Of a stretch of 64,000 nucleotides of DNA, positions 1-11,951 are shown one piece after another. The notes beneath the pieces were generated by a model that saw only the letters and a program-made list of their open reading frames with translations, did no database searches and had not been told where the DNA came from. The stretch is from positions 47,338,501 through 47,402,500 of the forward strand of contig CM053813.1 in the NCBI GenBank assembly GCA_028671895.1, in the 5' to 3' direction. Both the position numbers and the translations under genes were made by a program. The stretch is from Oenanthe sinensis. Taxonomy: Eukaryota; Streptophyta; Magnoliopsida; Apiales; Apiaceae. The number at the start of each line of letters is the position of its first letter. Position 1 is the first letter of the stretch.

Positions 1-1
1 G

Positions 2-139
2 TGGGATCAGTACAATTTTGAATCAGCAATGGGGCCTGCTAGCATGGAGCTTCTGACTGCTGGTTTGGATGGGTACACAGATCAAGCAAAGCGAGTCGAG
101 GAGCTCTTTGGGAAGATATGGCCTCCTCCAAATGTATAG
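2..139 (+). CDS. Transaldolase, C-terminal end (partial; 5' part lies outside the window)
   Basis: The frame is open from base 2 to a TAG at 137-139 and encodes 45 residues beginning WDQYNFESAMGPAS and ending EELFGKIWPPPNV. I recognise this as the C-terminus of the plastid-type plant transaldolase family (At1g12230-like), which transfers dihydroxyacetone units in the non-oxidative pentose phosphate pathway. The identification rests on memory of the conserved tail, and there is no catalytic residue in this piece. It gains weight because exons of the N-terminal two-thirds of the same family lie in inverted orientation at 6528-8851. The piece looks like one terminal exon, with no splice site inside it. 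The 3' UTR probably runs some 200-300 bases past the stop. Confidence 0.7.
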   Translation, partial: WDQYNFESAMGPASMELLTAGLDGYTDQAKRVEELFGKIWPPPNV

Positions 140-1044
140 GCTTCAACAGATGACAACTGACTTGAATAAATTACAATCATAATGTTTTCTCCACTTTCTT
201 TCTTTTGTAACCATGGTGTCCAGTGTAGTAAAGTTCTGTTGTTATTCGTGATTTATATCAGTTACTGATTAGTGCGGAAAAAAGAAATTTGCTAGAAGCT
301 CAATGTACCGATGAAATGACAGATTATTTATTTCAGGTAGAGAGGTTTGGTTTGTTAAACCAGTGTGCTGATCCAGTCGAAACTTCTGTGTTTTATATTT
401 TGTCAGTGTAAGCTTATATTCAATCAATGCAATTGTATTCTTCTCACACTTGAACCATGAAGTTGAATTGATTAGTTGAAGTTTCTCGCCAAATTAACAA
501 AATCTGAGGGATATTTGTATGTAAGTAATAATATTATTTCCAACTAGCTTTTAATTATAGTCCAAATACAAGAGTAAATACAACTAAATATCGAAAGTTT
601 ATTAGATCAGTAATTGGATCGATTAAAAGTATGATTATAAGATCGTCACCTTTTGCCGTTAATTTTAGTTTTTCACTACGTGGTGGTCGATTAAAAAATA
701 AATTATTTTCTTTCGAAGATATTTTAAGTTTGAAATATACAATACTAGAAGTATATTTATCCAAATTATATACACTAAAATGAGTTTGAGCTATAGTTGT
801 AAATTATAATTAACTCTTAATAGTTACACATTACGCAAATTGAAGTAGAGGAAGTTGTTTGATACGAAAATCAGGGATCCAGTGTAAAGACTCATTCTCA
901 CTGTCTCCAAGCCTATAGCCTATAGAATCATTCTCATTCTCATTCTCTAACAGAGGTGGAAGTGTATATATACTCTGTTTACTGATCACACACACAGAAA
1001 ATTCTTGTCATAAAATACTTCAAAAAAAGGTGCATAGAGTATAT
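140..1044. other. Intergenic: transaldolase 3' region and invertase promoter/5' UTR
   Basis: No protein-coding exon is visible. The first part is presumably the 3' UTR of the upstream gene. The rest is AT-rich and includes a short CATTCT repeat near 930-947 just upstream of the invertase TATA box. The invertase 5' UTR is estimated to start near 995. Confidence 0.6.
965..972 (+). promoter_or_regulatory. Probable TATA box of the invertase gene
   Basis: TATATATA lies 73 bases upstream of the invertase ATG, which would put the transcription start near 995-1000 and give a 5' UTR of about 45-50 nt. Confidence 0.5.
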
Positions 1045-3897
1045 ATGGAGGAACCAACATCCACCAATTATAATCTGCCTTACACTCGTCTACTTGATGA
1101 GGAGGCTGCTCATGAACAACCCTTCATTGTTCCACCTCCTGTGCCCGAACAACAACCTCGAAAGCATTTTTCGAAACTTTTTATTTTGTTACTAACTGCA
1201 CTCTTTGGTGTTGGTTTGATATTTGCATTTTCAAAGGTAGTTGAGTTTAGATCTTCCACAGTAGGCGCACCTATTCATGAGAAAACAGATGAAGTATTGC
1301 CACGTGGAGTGGCGGAAGGAGTGTCGATGAAGTCATTCCGGTGGCCAGTGTGGGAAATGAAGCTGCCTTCATTTCCATGGTCATCTAAGATGTTGTCTTG
1401 GGAACGAACTTCGTTCCACTTTCAACCAAAGAAAAATTGGATGAATGGTATTCGTTATTTATTTCATTTTTCTAAATTTAACTTTCGTTATTTGCTGGTA
1501 TGAATATATAATTTTTAATAACTACATTTACCTGTGATTTTATATATGCTGGACATGTAAATTGGCGGGCATTGTTGATCCGGCTGTGCATGTAAAAATA
1601 ATTCTGCTCCACTTGTTCCAGATCCTAATGGTGAGTACAGGGAACTCGAAATCATATCTATACGACTTCAATATTATCCATCAACTAATATTTTCCCTAG
1701 CTAAACAAGTTAAATTTCTGTCAAACAAAATAAAAAACAATAATGTCCCCGTAAATTTTGACAACGGTACATGTGTAGTTATACAATGAATTAGTACTTG
1801 GAAAAGGAGATTTTAATTTATTAGCTGAATGAGTTAAAGGATCCAGTGTATTTGGTATAGACAGTTACCAGATTAGTGAATTACTGCAGGTCCATTATTT
1901 TACAAGGGATGGTACCACTTGTTCTATCAATACAACCCGGATGGAGCAGTATGGGGCAATAAAATTGTATGGGGTCATGCTGTATCAAAGGATTTTATGC
2001 AATGGCGCCACCTTCCAGTGGCCATGTACACCGATCAATGGTATGATGTCAACGGAGTGTGGACGGGCTCTGCCACAATCCTTCCTGATGGCCAAGTGAT
2101 CATGCTATACACCGGATCAACCAATGAATCAGTGCAGGTGCAAAATCTTGCTTATCCTGCTGATCCATCTGATCCCCTCCTTGTGGATTGGGTGAAGTAT
2201 CCTAACAACCCGGTTTTATACCCACCACCAGGTATCGGGTATAAAGACTTTCGTGACCCGACGACAGCATGGCTAACATCTGAGGGAAAGTGGCGCATCA
2301 TCATTGGGTCCAAACTCAACAAAACTGGCATTTCACTAGTTTATGACACTGTGGACTTCAAGACTTATAAACTCTTGAAAGGGCTGCTCCACGAGGTTAA
2401 AGGTACGGGTATGTGGGAGTGTGTGGACTTTTTCCCAGTTTCTGTTAATGGGACAGATGGTCTGGATACATCATATATGGCTAAAGGAGTAAAACATGTA
2501 GTAAAAGTCAGCCTTGATGATGACAGGTGTGATTATTATTCGATTGGAACCTATGAACCTAAAACCGCTTCATGGGTTCCCGATAATCCGATGGTGGATG
2601 CTGGTATTGGTTTGAGATATGATTATGGAATATATTATGCATCAAAGACATTTTATGATCCAAACAAGAAGAGAAGAGTTTTATGGGGTTGGATAAAGGA
2701 AACTGATAGTGAAAATAGTGATGTGAAAAAGGGTTGGGCATCTCTTCAGGTACAATATAATTTTTCTTGTAATTAAGCAAACGAATTAGTTAAAATTTGG
2801 TAAATTCATTGTTATAACAAATGATTTGTGGCTATATTGTTTGAGCAGTACTAATTCAAATTATGATTTTGAATAGGCCATTCCAAGGACTATATTGTTT
2901 GATAAGAAGACCGGTAGCAACTTAATTCAATGGCCAGTTGAGGAGGTGGAGGAGTTGAGATCAAACAAAAAGGTTTTCGACAAGGTGGAGATTAGAGCTG
3001 GCTCAGTTGAACCCCTAGATATAGGACCAGCTGCTCAGGTTGTGGCCTAATATGTATATCATGTAAATATATGTGTCTGCACTTTATATCATATACAGTG
3101 CACATTAATTTTGTGTTTCTGAATTATCCGAAACCCGATTTACAGTTGGATATTAAAGCAGAATTCGAGCTGGATGAGAAGGTGATAGAGAGAATGAACG
3201 AGCAAAAAGTAGTATACAATTGTAGTGGCAGTGGTGGAGCTGCTGATCGCGGTGCTTTAGGGCCATTCGGGCTGCTGATTCTAGCTGATAATGACCTGAC
3301 TGAGCTCACTCCAGTTTACTTCTACATTTCTAAAGGCCCTGGTGGCAATCTCCGTACATTGTTTTGTGCTGATCATTCAAGGTTATAATAAAGATTGACC
3401 GCTATTATTAATTTAAATAATTTATCTCTGCTAATGATTATACAAATACATGTAATAATATTTGATTATAGGTCTTCTGTGGCTGGTGATGTTGACAAGG
3501 GAATATATGGCAGCACTGTTCATGTACTCAAAGGTGAAAAACTAACAGTCAGGATACTAGTAAGTATACACAACTCTATATAAATTTCATCTTTCAAATA
3601 GCAAAAATTTAACGAAAACTATAGAAAGTACTCGATTATTTAAAGAAAAGTAATTAATTACAGGTGGATCATTCAATAGTGGAAAGCTTTGCTCAAGGAG
3701 GGAGGACATGTATAACATCAAGGGTATATCCAACAAAGGCCATCGGAGACAAGGCCAAGTTATATTTGTTTAACAATGCTACTCAATCCAAAATTTCTGC
3801 CTCCGTCGAGACTTATCAAATGACCACTAGTGCTGCTCATCACTTGCATGCCCACATAACGATGTACGTAAATTCTTATCCACTTTTGATAAAGTAA
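1045..3897 (+). CDS. Vacuolar acid invertase (beta-fructofuranosidase, GH32), 7 exons
   Basis: Hydrolyses sucrose to glucose and fructose in the vacuole. Exons: 1045-1447, 1622-1630, 1890-2749, 2877-3038, 3146-3381, 3472-3559, 3664-3897; all junctions stay in frame and give 663 residues, normal for the family. The start is the first ATG after the TATA box. Residues about 1-45 are a hydrophilic tail, followed by a hydrophobic segment LFILLLTALFGVGLIFAF that acts as the signal-anchor of vacuolar invertase precursors. Catalytic motifs are present: the sucrose-binding box WMNDPNG (nucleophile Asp, split over exons 1-3), FRDP, and WECVDF, where Val instead of Pro marks the vacuolar rather than the cell-wall type. 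The C-terminus is uncertain: an alternative donor at 3868 joins in frame to an acceptor at 4192, replacing the last residues with 16 others ending at 4243. Confidence 0.93.
1622..1630 (+). other. Invertase 9-nt mini-exon
   Basis: ATCCTAATG is bounded by a CAG acceptor and a GTGAGT donor. It completes the codons for Asp-Pro-Asn of the catalytic WMNDPNG motif. A mini-exon of this size at this place is a known hallmark of plant invertase genes, and it is far too short for ORF-based gene finding. Confidence 0.95.
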
Positions 3898-5255
3898 AAA
3901 AATATTTTAGAAAATAATAATAAAATTTTCATATAATCTTGTAAGTTTTCATAGAATTTACAAACTATATAGAACTAAAGTATTGGAAAATCTAACAGAT
4001 TACTACTTTATTCCTATCAAGATGATAGGATCTAAATGAATGATTAACATTAAAAATAATATGAAATAAATACCAATGAACGACTCTAATTTTCAGCTTT
4101 AATAATACACGTATCTATTTCTCCAATTTTATTTATAACATTTTTATACTTGCATCATTGCGTTATAGTAATTGGAACTATATATTTGGCAGGCTTGTTT
4201 TCATCTCATTACTCTTTCACCGGATTCTTTCGTGATTGATTAAGGTACATGCAAACATTTAACCTTCAAGATGATTTATAGCAACTGTAATATGATTCAA
4301 TTCATTCCTTCTTCGTTAATGGTTCCAACTCTGGGCAAAGATATAATTTTTCTGCTAATCAATTTTTTATTTTCTATATATAATGTGTAGATACAAATGC
4401 GGAGTTATGTACCGTAGTCATGCAATTTTGACACCAGACATGTTGTCGAGGCTACAGCCACTTTCAGAACCACTAGAGATTGATCGATCCGGTATCAAAA
4501 TTATGGCAGACATCTCATACTTTCGACATATTGATACAATGTAGCATTCTTTTTTTTTTTCAGAATATTGTATCGGAAGACGATTTGAGTTATTTATTTT
4601 ATTATACAATTATTATAGAATAATTTTAAATTTCTTTTTTACTTTCCCCCTGCAGTTTACAAGCTAGCCAAGCTTGCCATTTATCATAACTTAAATATTT
4701 CAATAGCATTCAAAAAACTACTTCACTCCAATTGGTTGAAATTTTTGCTATCCGCTTTTGACACAACTTTGTGCAATAATAAATTTATGATACGAACTTC
4801 TTCAACACTGCATATACAGAGGATATATAAGATAAATTTAGCCAAACTGTTTGTGTAAAAGGCAAAGTTTATGCACAGAGGATATAAGAACCCAAGATAA
4901 TTTTATTTTTATCTTTTAGTTCTGTTATAAATAAGTGTTCATTTAAATTTGTGCTTAAAATATATTATTTAATAAAGGAATATATTGAATAGATTAAAAA
5001 ATATATTATATTTTATAATTTATCATGATAACTTTTACTAGAAAAGTATTTTATGAAATTGTTGCTGGCAAGAACATTAAGTATCATCCAGATATAAATT
5101 ATGTTTATCTTCTTGATTGGTTAAAGACTTGATTGTCTTCTCCTCCCTCAAAATCTTGATTTTAGGCTCTTAATGTAGAAGAAAATGAGAATCTGATGGA
5201 GTTAGTTGATCCAAGGTTGGGTTCAAATTAGAGATGTACAAAAATTCTTAATCCG

Positions 5256-5500
5256 AAGAGCTCATCCGATCTAATCCGAAAAAAATTAGAAAAAAAAATT
5301 ATCCGAAAAAATTCAGTCCGATTTCGATCCGGCCTGCGGGCCTAAACAGATCACATATTTTTCCGAAATATCTGATCCGATCCGATCCGAAAAAAATCCG
5401 GATTTACATCAGGCCCCAAAAAAATCGGATTTAGGCCTGATCCGGGCAAATATCCGGTCCGGCCCGGATTAAGCCCGATCCGGGCTAAATTTTTTCGTGA
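5256..5500. repeat. Degenerate GATCCGA/CCGGGC-rich segment
   Basis: The hexamer ATCCGA and its variants recur many times, with local palindromes such as GGATCCGGGC-like runs and ATCCGATCCGATCCGA near 5372. The composition is sharply more GC-rich than its flanks. No coding frame is seen. It may be part of an unclassified transposable element; I could not find its ends. Confidence 0.4.
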
Positions 5501-6397
5501 ATTTTATTTGGATATTTCAAAAAATCGTGATAAAATTAAATTTTATCCATTTTCATAAATATATTAAATTAAATATTGAACAAAAGTATACATATTTCAA
5601 GAAATGTTAAAAATACTTTCTAAAAACAATTATTTTATTTATAAAATTAAAAAATATTAATATTAAAAAAATAATCCGGTCCGACAAATGCTAAAGATGT
5701 AATAATTAAATGAATAATAATTTGGCATCAAATTCAATCCTGTGATAATTTTTTTGTTGTTGATACACAGGATAACATCAAGTACATTATAATTATATAA
5801 CATGCTATTCGAGAAACTAATTATATCTAATGTGGTTCCGGAATCGGCTCGAGTATATTATAACATTCAATCTATTCAATTTTCTGGGGACAAATTTGGT
5901 CATAAGAGCATATTCACCAAAACTCATATGCAGAGAGCCAACAAGTAGTACAAAAAAGTTATTATGAAATTTCGAAATTTGATCTCATAGTTGAAGTTGC
6001 TTTCAAGATCCAAAAGACTTTAAGTTATAGTTTCTGTAACCTTGTATTCCATGAATTAGACATCAGAAATTTTTCAGAATATATTAGGAGAAAAAGTATT
6101 GAAAAGGCTTAAGATCAACAGAGAAAATATTGTATTCCAATTGGATACTAATGGTGTGACTATATCCCATCTTAAATATTGGAAACATCAATCTGAAACT
6201 GTGCAACATGAAGATGAAGTAACCAAGCTCTTCACAAAATAAATAATATATGAGCTAATCTCTCTCCTTTTTTCGTGTCCCGCTCTTGAATGGGTAAATT
6301 TAAAATTAGTACATAGGTTGGTCCATAACAAACTTTATTAGTTACATGTTTGATCACCAATATAGAACTGCAAAAATTCTCAGTCTTTAAGTAACCT

Positions 6398-6400
<3 letters not shown>

Positions 6401-6455
<55 letters not shown>
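6401..6455. repeat. (TA)n microsatellite
   Basis: About 27 uninterrupted TA units, lying just beyond the last recognisable exon of the truncated transaldolase copy and possibly marking the breakpoint region. Confidence 0.95.
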
Positions 6456-6457
<2 letters not shown>

Positions 6458-6527
6458 ACAGCTTAGAGTAATCATCAGAAATTGGTGATCCAGAAATGTG
6501 GCTTTTGAGAAATAATTTCATCTATAC

Positions 6528-8851
6528 CTGTAAGCAAAAGTCATATGTGTCCGTATACCCTCTGCTTCTAACAATCTTGATGCTTCAATCCTCTGGAGTA
6601 AAACACAAGTCATACAAGAAGCCAATCATAAAAATATAACTACTTTCATGTATATGCGTTGTCTTGAATGAAAATAATTTAGACTTGATACTTCTCATAT
6701 ACTCACTTGCCAAGAAGGAATTTTGAACAGCAAACGCTCTGGCGGAATTTCAAGTTCATTGTATAATTTCAACAGATCATGCACCTGCACATTAAGGCAA
6801 TATGAATATGTAAGCACCAACATATTTGCATAGAGAATAGAACATAGTCTTTGAATATGAACTAATTACATTACATTCATGAATCATTGCCATTATTACT
6901 GGTTTCAGAACGTAATCCACTCTGGAACTGAACCATTCTTTGTATGTCAACTCCATCTTTTAACATATCATGTATCTTTGACATTAAAAATTAAAGATAA
7001 GTACGCATCTGACGATGTTATGACCCATATTCGAGTGTCAAAAGAGCGTACTTTGTTGTGCATTACAAATAATAGTGCAGTAAAACAGAGATAATTTTAA
7101 TGAAACTTCCTACCTAGATCGGTAACAATTTGACATGAATGAATCCGAAAAGTCATTCAATTACTGAAATTTGAGGGAAAATGAAATTCTAGGAAACAAA
7201 ATGCACCTTCTTGACAATGCTATCTGTATCATAAGCAAGACGAGCGTCTACTTCAGTTGAAACTCGACCTGGCACTAGCTTTGCGAGATCAACGCCAACA
7301 TTTACCAAAGCCTGCCATGTATCTATATATTAACAAATAATCAAATATAAAACCAGGGGAACAGATCAAGTGCATCAAGTCCAATACATAGGTATCTATA
7401 CCTTGTTGACGAAACATGACATTCGAGCATCGGAGCTTTTTAAATCATAGCATTCCCTATCTGACAGTGCATTATCCACAGCACCCTATATCTCAAACTA
7501 GAAGATTCAGAGATGGTAGAAGTGTACAATATCAAAAATCACCGGAACCTAGCTAATCCAAATTAAAGACTTGGTTCATCTGCCATCAAAAACAAGCCCC
7601 ACTTCCAATTAACACAATTGCTAGGGGTAAAACTTTATCTTTACTCCCTTTAACATGATGACGATACATAAACTTAATGCATTCACAGGTCACAGTTTCT
7701 CTTTATTTTTCATCTTTTCAGGGGTACTACTAAAGAAATTTACTCAAATTAAATGCGGGTAACACTAAAATCATTCAATTTATAAAAGAGATACATATAA
7801 ACTTACCCTGAATGCAGTATCAGGAAGACTGCAAATACCGAGGAGGAGAGAAGAGCTAACTGTGGCAGCTGTAGGAGGAAACCTTCAATAATTTGAAAAA
7901 AAATAATAACAATATTGAATTTCATGTTGAAAATAATTAAACATATATACATAACAAAAGGTTAAACAGTATGTGATTGACCTTTGGAAATCATCGAAAA
8001 TGACAGTATCAGGAACGATCTCACTATAACTAGTAACAGAGTCCAATTCAGTAATTAAACCTAATAGCACATTGTTCAGAATCTTATGTAATAATTCAAA
8101 ACCAGTGTATACACATACATACATATGCTATTAACAGAGTCTAGTTCATAAATTATATAAGAGGATGTTTGGATCATGAGATTTCAACACAAATAACGAG
8201 AAACCGGACTCAAATCTCATGATCCAAATGTTGTCTGAAGTCAGTTTTTAGTCACCACCCATATGTGGGATACTAAATTGTGATTCTTGTGCTTAATAAT
8301 TTTTTATGGAGTTAAAAATTAATCCTTGAGATAAAATAATTAGGGTTCCATACATCCCTTATAATCTTAGAAAAATAATAAAGATTCAAACTTTAAAATA
8401 TAACTATGATGGGGCTTAACACACACACACACACAAAATACTTGGGGTTCTAATAAATTCTTTAAAAAATGTAAAAGATTCAGACTTTATAATATAATTC
8501 TTTAAAAAATGACAAAGATTCAAACTTTATAATATAATCATGATGGGGTTAATTTAGCTCGAAAACACACACACATATGTACCGGTAGTATGAATAGAAG
8601 ATCCAGCAGAGGGAATGAACTGTGGAAAATATCTTTTAAGCTTAAAGCCAACAACATTTAAAGTTGCGAATTGAACTGTGAGCTTTGATCTGCTACCCTG
8701 TTGAATATATTGAATCAGTAAATTATAACTCTCAAGTTTTAGTGCTCAATCTCTCTCTCTGTGTGTGTGAGTGTAGTTAAAGATAGAGTTTACCAGAAAA
8801 GCAGGTGCAGTTAAAGGAGATAGATGAGGAGGAAGTAGAAGACAATGCCAT
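6528..8851 (-). pseudogene. Transaldolase, inverted 3'-truncated copy
   Basis: Eight exons are readable on the minus strand: 8851-8794 (MALSSTSSSS start, transit-peptide-like), 8697-8583, 8060-7982, 7882-7807, 7485-7402, 7311-7207, 6784-6707, 6592-6528. Exons 2-8 join in frame and encode recognisable transaldolase: ITELDSVTSYSEIVPDTV, FPPTAATVSSSLLLGICSLP, LVPGRVSTEVDARLAYDT, and LLFKIPSWQ with the Schiff-base lysine. Signs of decay: exon 1 joins exon 2 out of frame by one base, reaching a stop at once; a Thr usually found before the Trp of KIPSTWQ is absent; and after HMTFAY the exons for the rest of the barrel and the C-terminus are missing from the following 2.6 kb. The matching C-terminus sits in opposite orientation at 2-139, on a presumably complete neighbour. 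I infer a partial inverted duplicate. A residual transcript is possible because the splice sites are intact. Confidence 0.75.
8168..8228. repeat. Perfect 17-bp stem hairpin in the transaldolase-copy intron 2
   Basis: TTTGGATCATGAGATTT at 8168-8184 is the exact reverse complement of 8212-8228, with a 27-nt loop. It resembles a tiny fold-back element; no target duplication was identified. Confidence 0.7.
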
Positions 8852-9750
8852 TGCAGCAAGTAGATAAGAGCAATGCAGACGAGTTAGAGTGAGTCATACA
8901 ATACAGTAGATGATCATGATCTGAGTTGGATCGGAGTTTTATCTTTTTCTTTCTTTGTATTATCATCAATTCAACTGTATGTTATACCTGCTGACGTGGA
9001 AAGTTGACAGGTACTTGCCATTTTTTATACAGCAACTAAAAACAACAAGTACTTGTGCATGCACTTACATTTACTGTGCCAACTTCATATCATGCACATA
9101 CGATCACGTGTAATTACTTGTTAAATTAGTTTCTGTATTTTAATTTTATTATTAAAATTGTGACTAAATTCATGCGCATAATGTGACAGTGATGATATAA
9201 TAAAATAAAAAAATTAAATAATTTTATTTTGATGGTATTTGATTTTGCAAAGAAGTAATTTAAATTTGTTTTTATATTGAACATAAATATAATTTAAGAT
9301 AAACGTAATATTATGTAATGAACTATTTTAGCAGATTATGCAAACATTAGAAAAACGTAATATTTGTAAAACTACAAGTCTAATTATTCAGGAAAAAAAC
9401 GTAATATTTTGATAAATTGAGGACAAATCAGGGGAAACATAATATTTTGACATTCGATCTTTAAGGAAAAAATCTTTAATCTAACTAATTATCCCATAAC
9501 AAGTACGGAGTATTTTTGTTAGCACATTCATACAAAAATTAAATCAATAAACAGAACAATTCAACTACCGGCGAAAGAAGCAAGATATACATTGCAAGCA
9601 CATAACATTTCTTAGATATGTTAAAGCACAATCTTGGCACCAACACAGTTAAAAAGACTTCACAACATTATTTAGAACATATTATCTGAACATTTATATA
9701 ATATAAGTTGCAACTGTCCTAACATCATCGCATTGGCAAGATTCTTTTGT
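8852..9750. other. Intergenic between the transaldolase copy and TPP
   Basis: AT-rich. The TPP 3' UTR presumably occupies the stretch just below 9750, and the former promoter of the transaldolase copy lies above 8852. No other gene is seen. Confidence 0.6.
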
Positions 9751-11951
9751 CTACTGCATATTTTCCTCCTTCCAACTCACAAGTAACTTGAGGAATTGCT
9801 TCACCTGTACATACAATAACCCGCATATAAACGATTTCAAATTTTGTTTATATGCTTGTTTCGTAAACATAGAAACCTTGAGACATGCATGCAAACAAAG
9901 TAAACAATTTTTACTACCTCCTCGGGGTCCTTAAGCGAGAAGAAGGCTGTGCTCTCTTTAGGGATAGAAGACACCAGAATTCCATATCCCTTATTTCCCT
10001 GTCTCAGTACCTGGTCAAGAAATAATCAACTAAACATCTCGCTCGTTAATAATTTTGCAATAGAATACTCAAACTATTTGTGTTTTTTCCAAAAATCTGT
10101 CTGTATACCTTGAATGCATCTTCATCTGTCCTGTCATCACCAATGTAAATAGGAAGGACATCTTCACTTTTACCAAGATCTGCTAGATCATCCATTATCA
10201 TTGGATATATACATTTTTGAAGTAACACAAAAACTAGGGAAATAGGGGTAATAATATAGCAATTGTGCAGTACTAAATAACTTACTCAGTGATTCAAGTA
10301 AAAACTCGACAGCCTTCCCTTTATTCCAGTCGATCTTAGGCCGCACTTCTAAAACCTATAAGATGGAGGTTCCGGTATGTAATAATAAGGAAATTTAAGA
10401 AAAACAACAGAGGCTATGAAAGTGAAAAATATCATTACAGATGTATTTAACTTATTACCTTCCGCCCATGAGTTAGTTGTAAGCGAGGATAATCTTTTAA
10501 AGCATCATGGACAAGCTGTGCAATTGCACCCCAACTCTGCATTTATAGGGTGGAAAGAGAAGGGGGAAAACTACTTTAAGAATTATTCTCAAGTCTCGAC
10601 CAATGTTAACATTTGAACATGCATTTCGAGAGGCTAATTTGGCATTCTTCACCTTTTCATCTACGTTTCGATAGTGTACTGACGCACAAAATTTGTGATT
10701 CTCCACTTTCGCACCATTTATATCCTTGGTAAGATTGACAAGGGTTCTGAAAACCTGAAGAGGAAAAAGGAGGGAAAATCAAATATTTAGAAGTTACATA
10801 TTGCTTTCCAAGTCACAGGATTGCTGGATGAATGAGAACCTCTTCAATCATAGGCAAAAATTCCCCAGCTGGCTGAAAGAGATTAACACTCTTGTCCTGC
10901 ACACAATAAACATAGTAGCTTAATTATTATAGAATTACAAGTGCACGCATAGATGCAAGAGACTTGACATAAAATGAAAACCTGATGGTCACAAAGTTTG
11001 TCAGACTTTAAATGGTCAATAGATGCTGCAGCTGTGTCCTTGAACGGGAATTTAATATCCATACCATGACTACCAGCGTAGTAGAGTTCAGGAAGTCCTA
11101 CCAACTCATAGACCTAGAAATGCAAGTGTGAGTAAAGACACTTTTCACAATAAAATACAATAGATGCACTTGAACTGAATTCTTATATGATTGGAGCCTT
11201 AATAGAAGTAAAAATCATAACGCAATCACCATATCTCGCCTTCTTCCACTTATAATTGCAGTTGGAAAGTGCTTTGCAGCATTCCTAACTGCAGAACGCA
11301 TCTGTCAAATAAATGGTTGATATCATTATCAACATACAGCTGGCAACAATAGTATATGAAGTATATGCACATAAAATAACAAGGCCACTTACATCAGCAG
11401 ACATGAAAGCACGATCAGGATCATCTACTATAGGAGAAAGTGTTCCATCATAATCTAAAAACATAACTATCTTCTTACCACTCGCACGTTCTATAATTTT
11501 CTCAAAACAGAAAAGAGCTGATGGGAATTTGAGCTGGAAATTGGAAAACAACGAGGAAATCAGAATAGTAAATAATCAAACAACAAAGGGGGAAGACAGG
11601 GTGTAAAGTGTAAAAGAAATCAACTTTTAAATAATCTTAGCAGACCTGCCACGAGTGGTAAGCACATTCGCTATCGCTATCGCTATCATCTGAAGAAACC
11701 TCAGCAAAGGGATCCTTTATTATCTTCTTACGAGGAGGCGAGGAGGACTGCATAGCATCAAGCCAACTATTGGAACGAACATCGTCAAGCTTTGGCGGCT
11801 TCTTTTTTGGTACAGTCCGTACGGTGGAGGAAAATGATGTCCCCGACTGCGAGCAAGGCACCACACTAGATTGTGGGCCAATTCTAGACTTGCTTATTGG
11901 TGATGAAGGATCAGTAAGGACATGAGATGATTTTGTTGTCTTCAAATCCAT
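9751..11951 (-). CDS. TPP: Trehalose-6-phosphate phosphatase, 11 coding exons
   Basis: Removes phosphate from trehalose 6-phosphate, the sugar-status signal. Exons: 11951-11646, 11533-11393, 11301-11230, 11113-10982, 10896-10840, 10754-10653, 10536-10459, 10355-10286, 10179-10109, 10010-9918, 9804-9751. They join in frame to 391 residues, the usual length for plant TPPs. HAD-superfamily motifs are complete: nucleophile motif MFLDYDGTLSPI at about 124, IISGRRRDM, GSHGMD, KGKAVEFLL, and GDDRTDEDAF. The N-terminal 100 residues are Ser- and Lys-rich and variable, as in plant TPPs. The start is the ATG after an intron-rich leader; a GTG nine bases upstream is not used. Microsynteny (INP1-like, GT47, APT in the same window) suggests the Arabidopsis TPPF/TPPG clade. 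The acceptor of exon 9 is TAGCAG, a tandem NAGNAG site. Confidence 0.95.

Larger units (their letters stand above)
3898..6527. other. Intergenic, AT-rich, no gene seen
   Basis: Contains the possible alternative last exon of the invertase (4193-4243), a TCCGA-rich segment at 5256-5500 and a (TA)27 tract at 6401-6455. I looked on the minus strand for the missing 3' exons of the truncated transaldolase copy (the conserved stretch after the last exon found) and saw none here. Confidence 0.6.
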
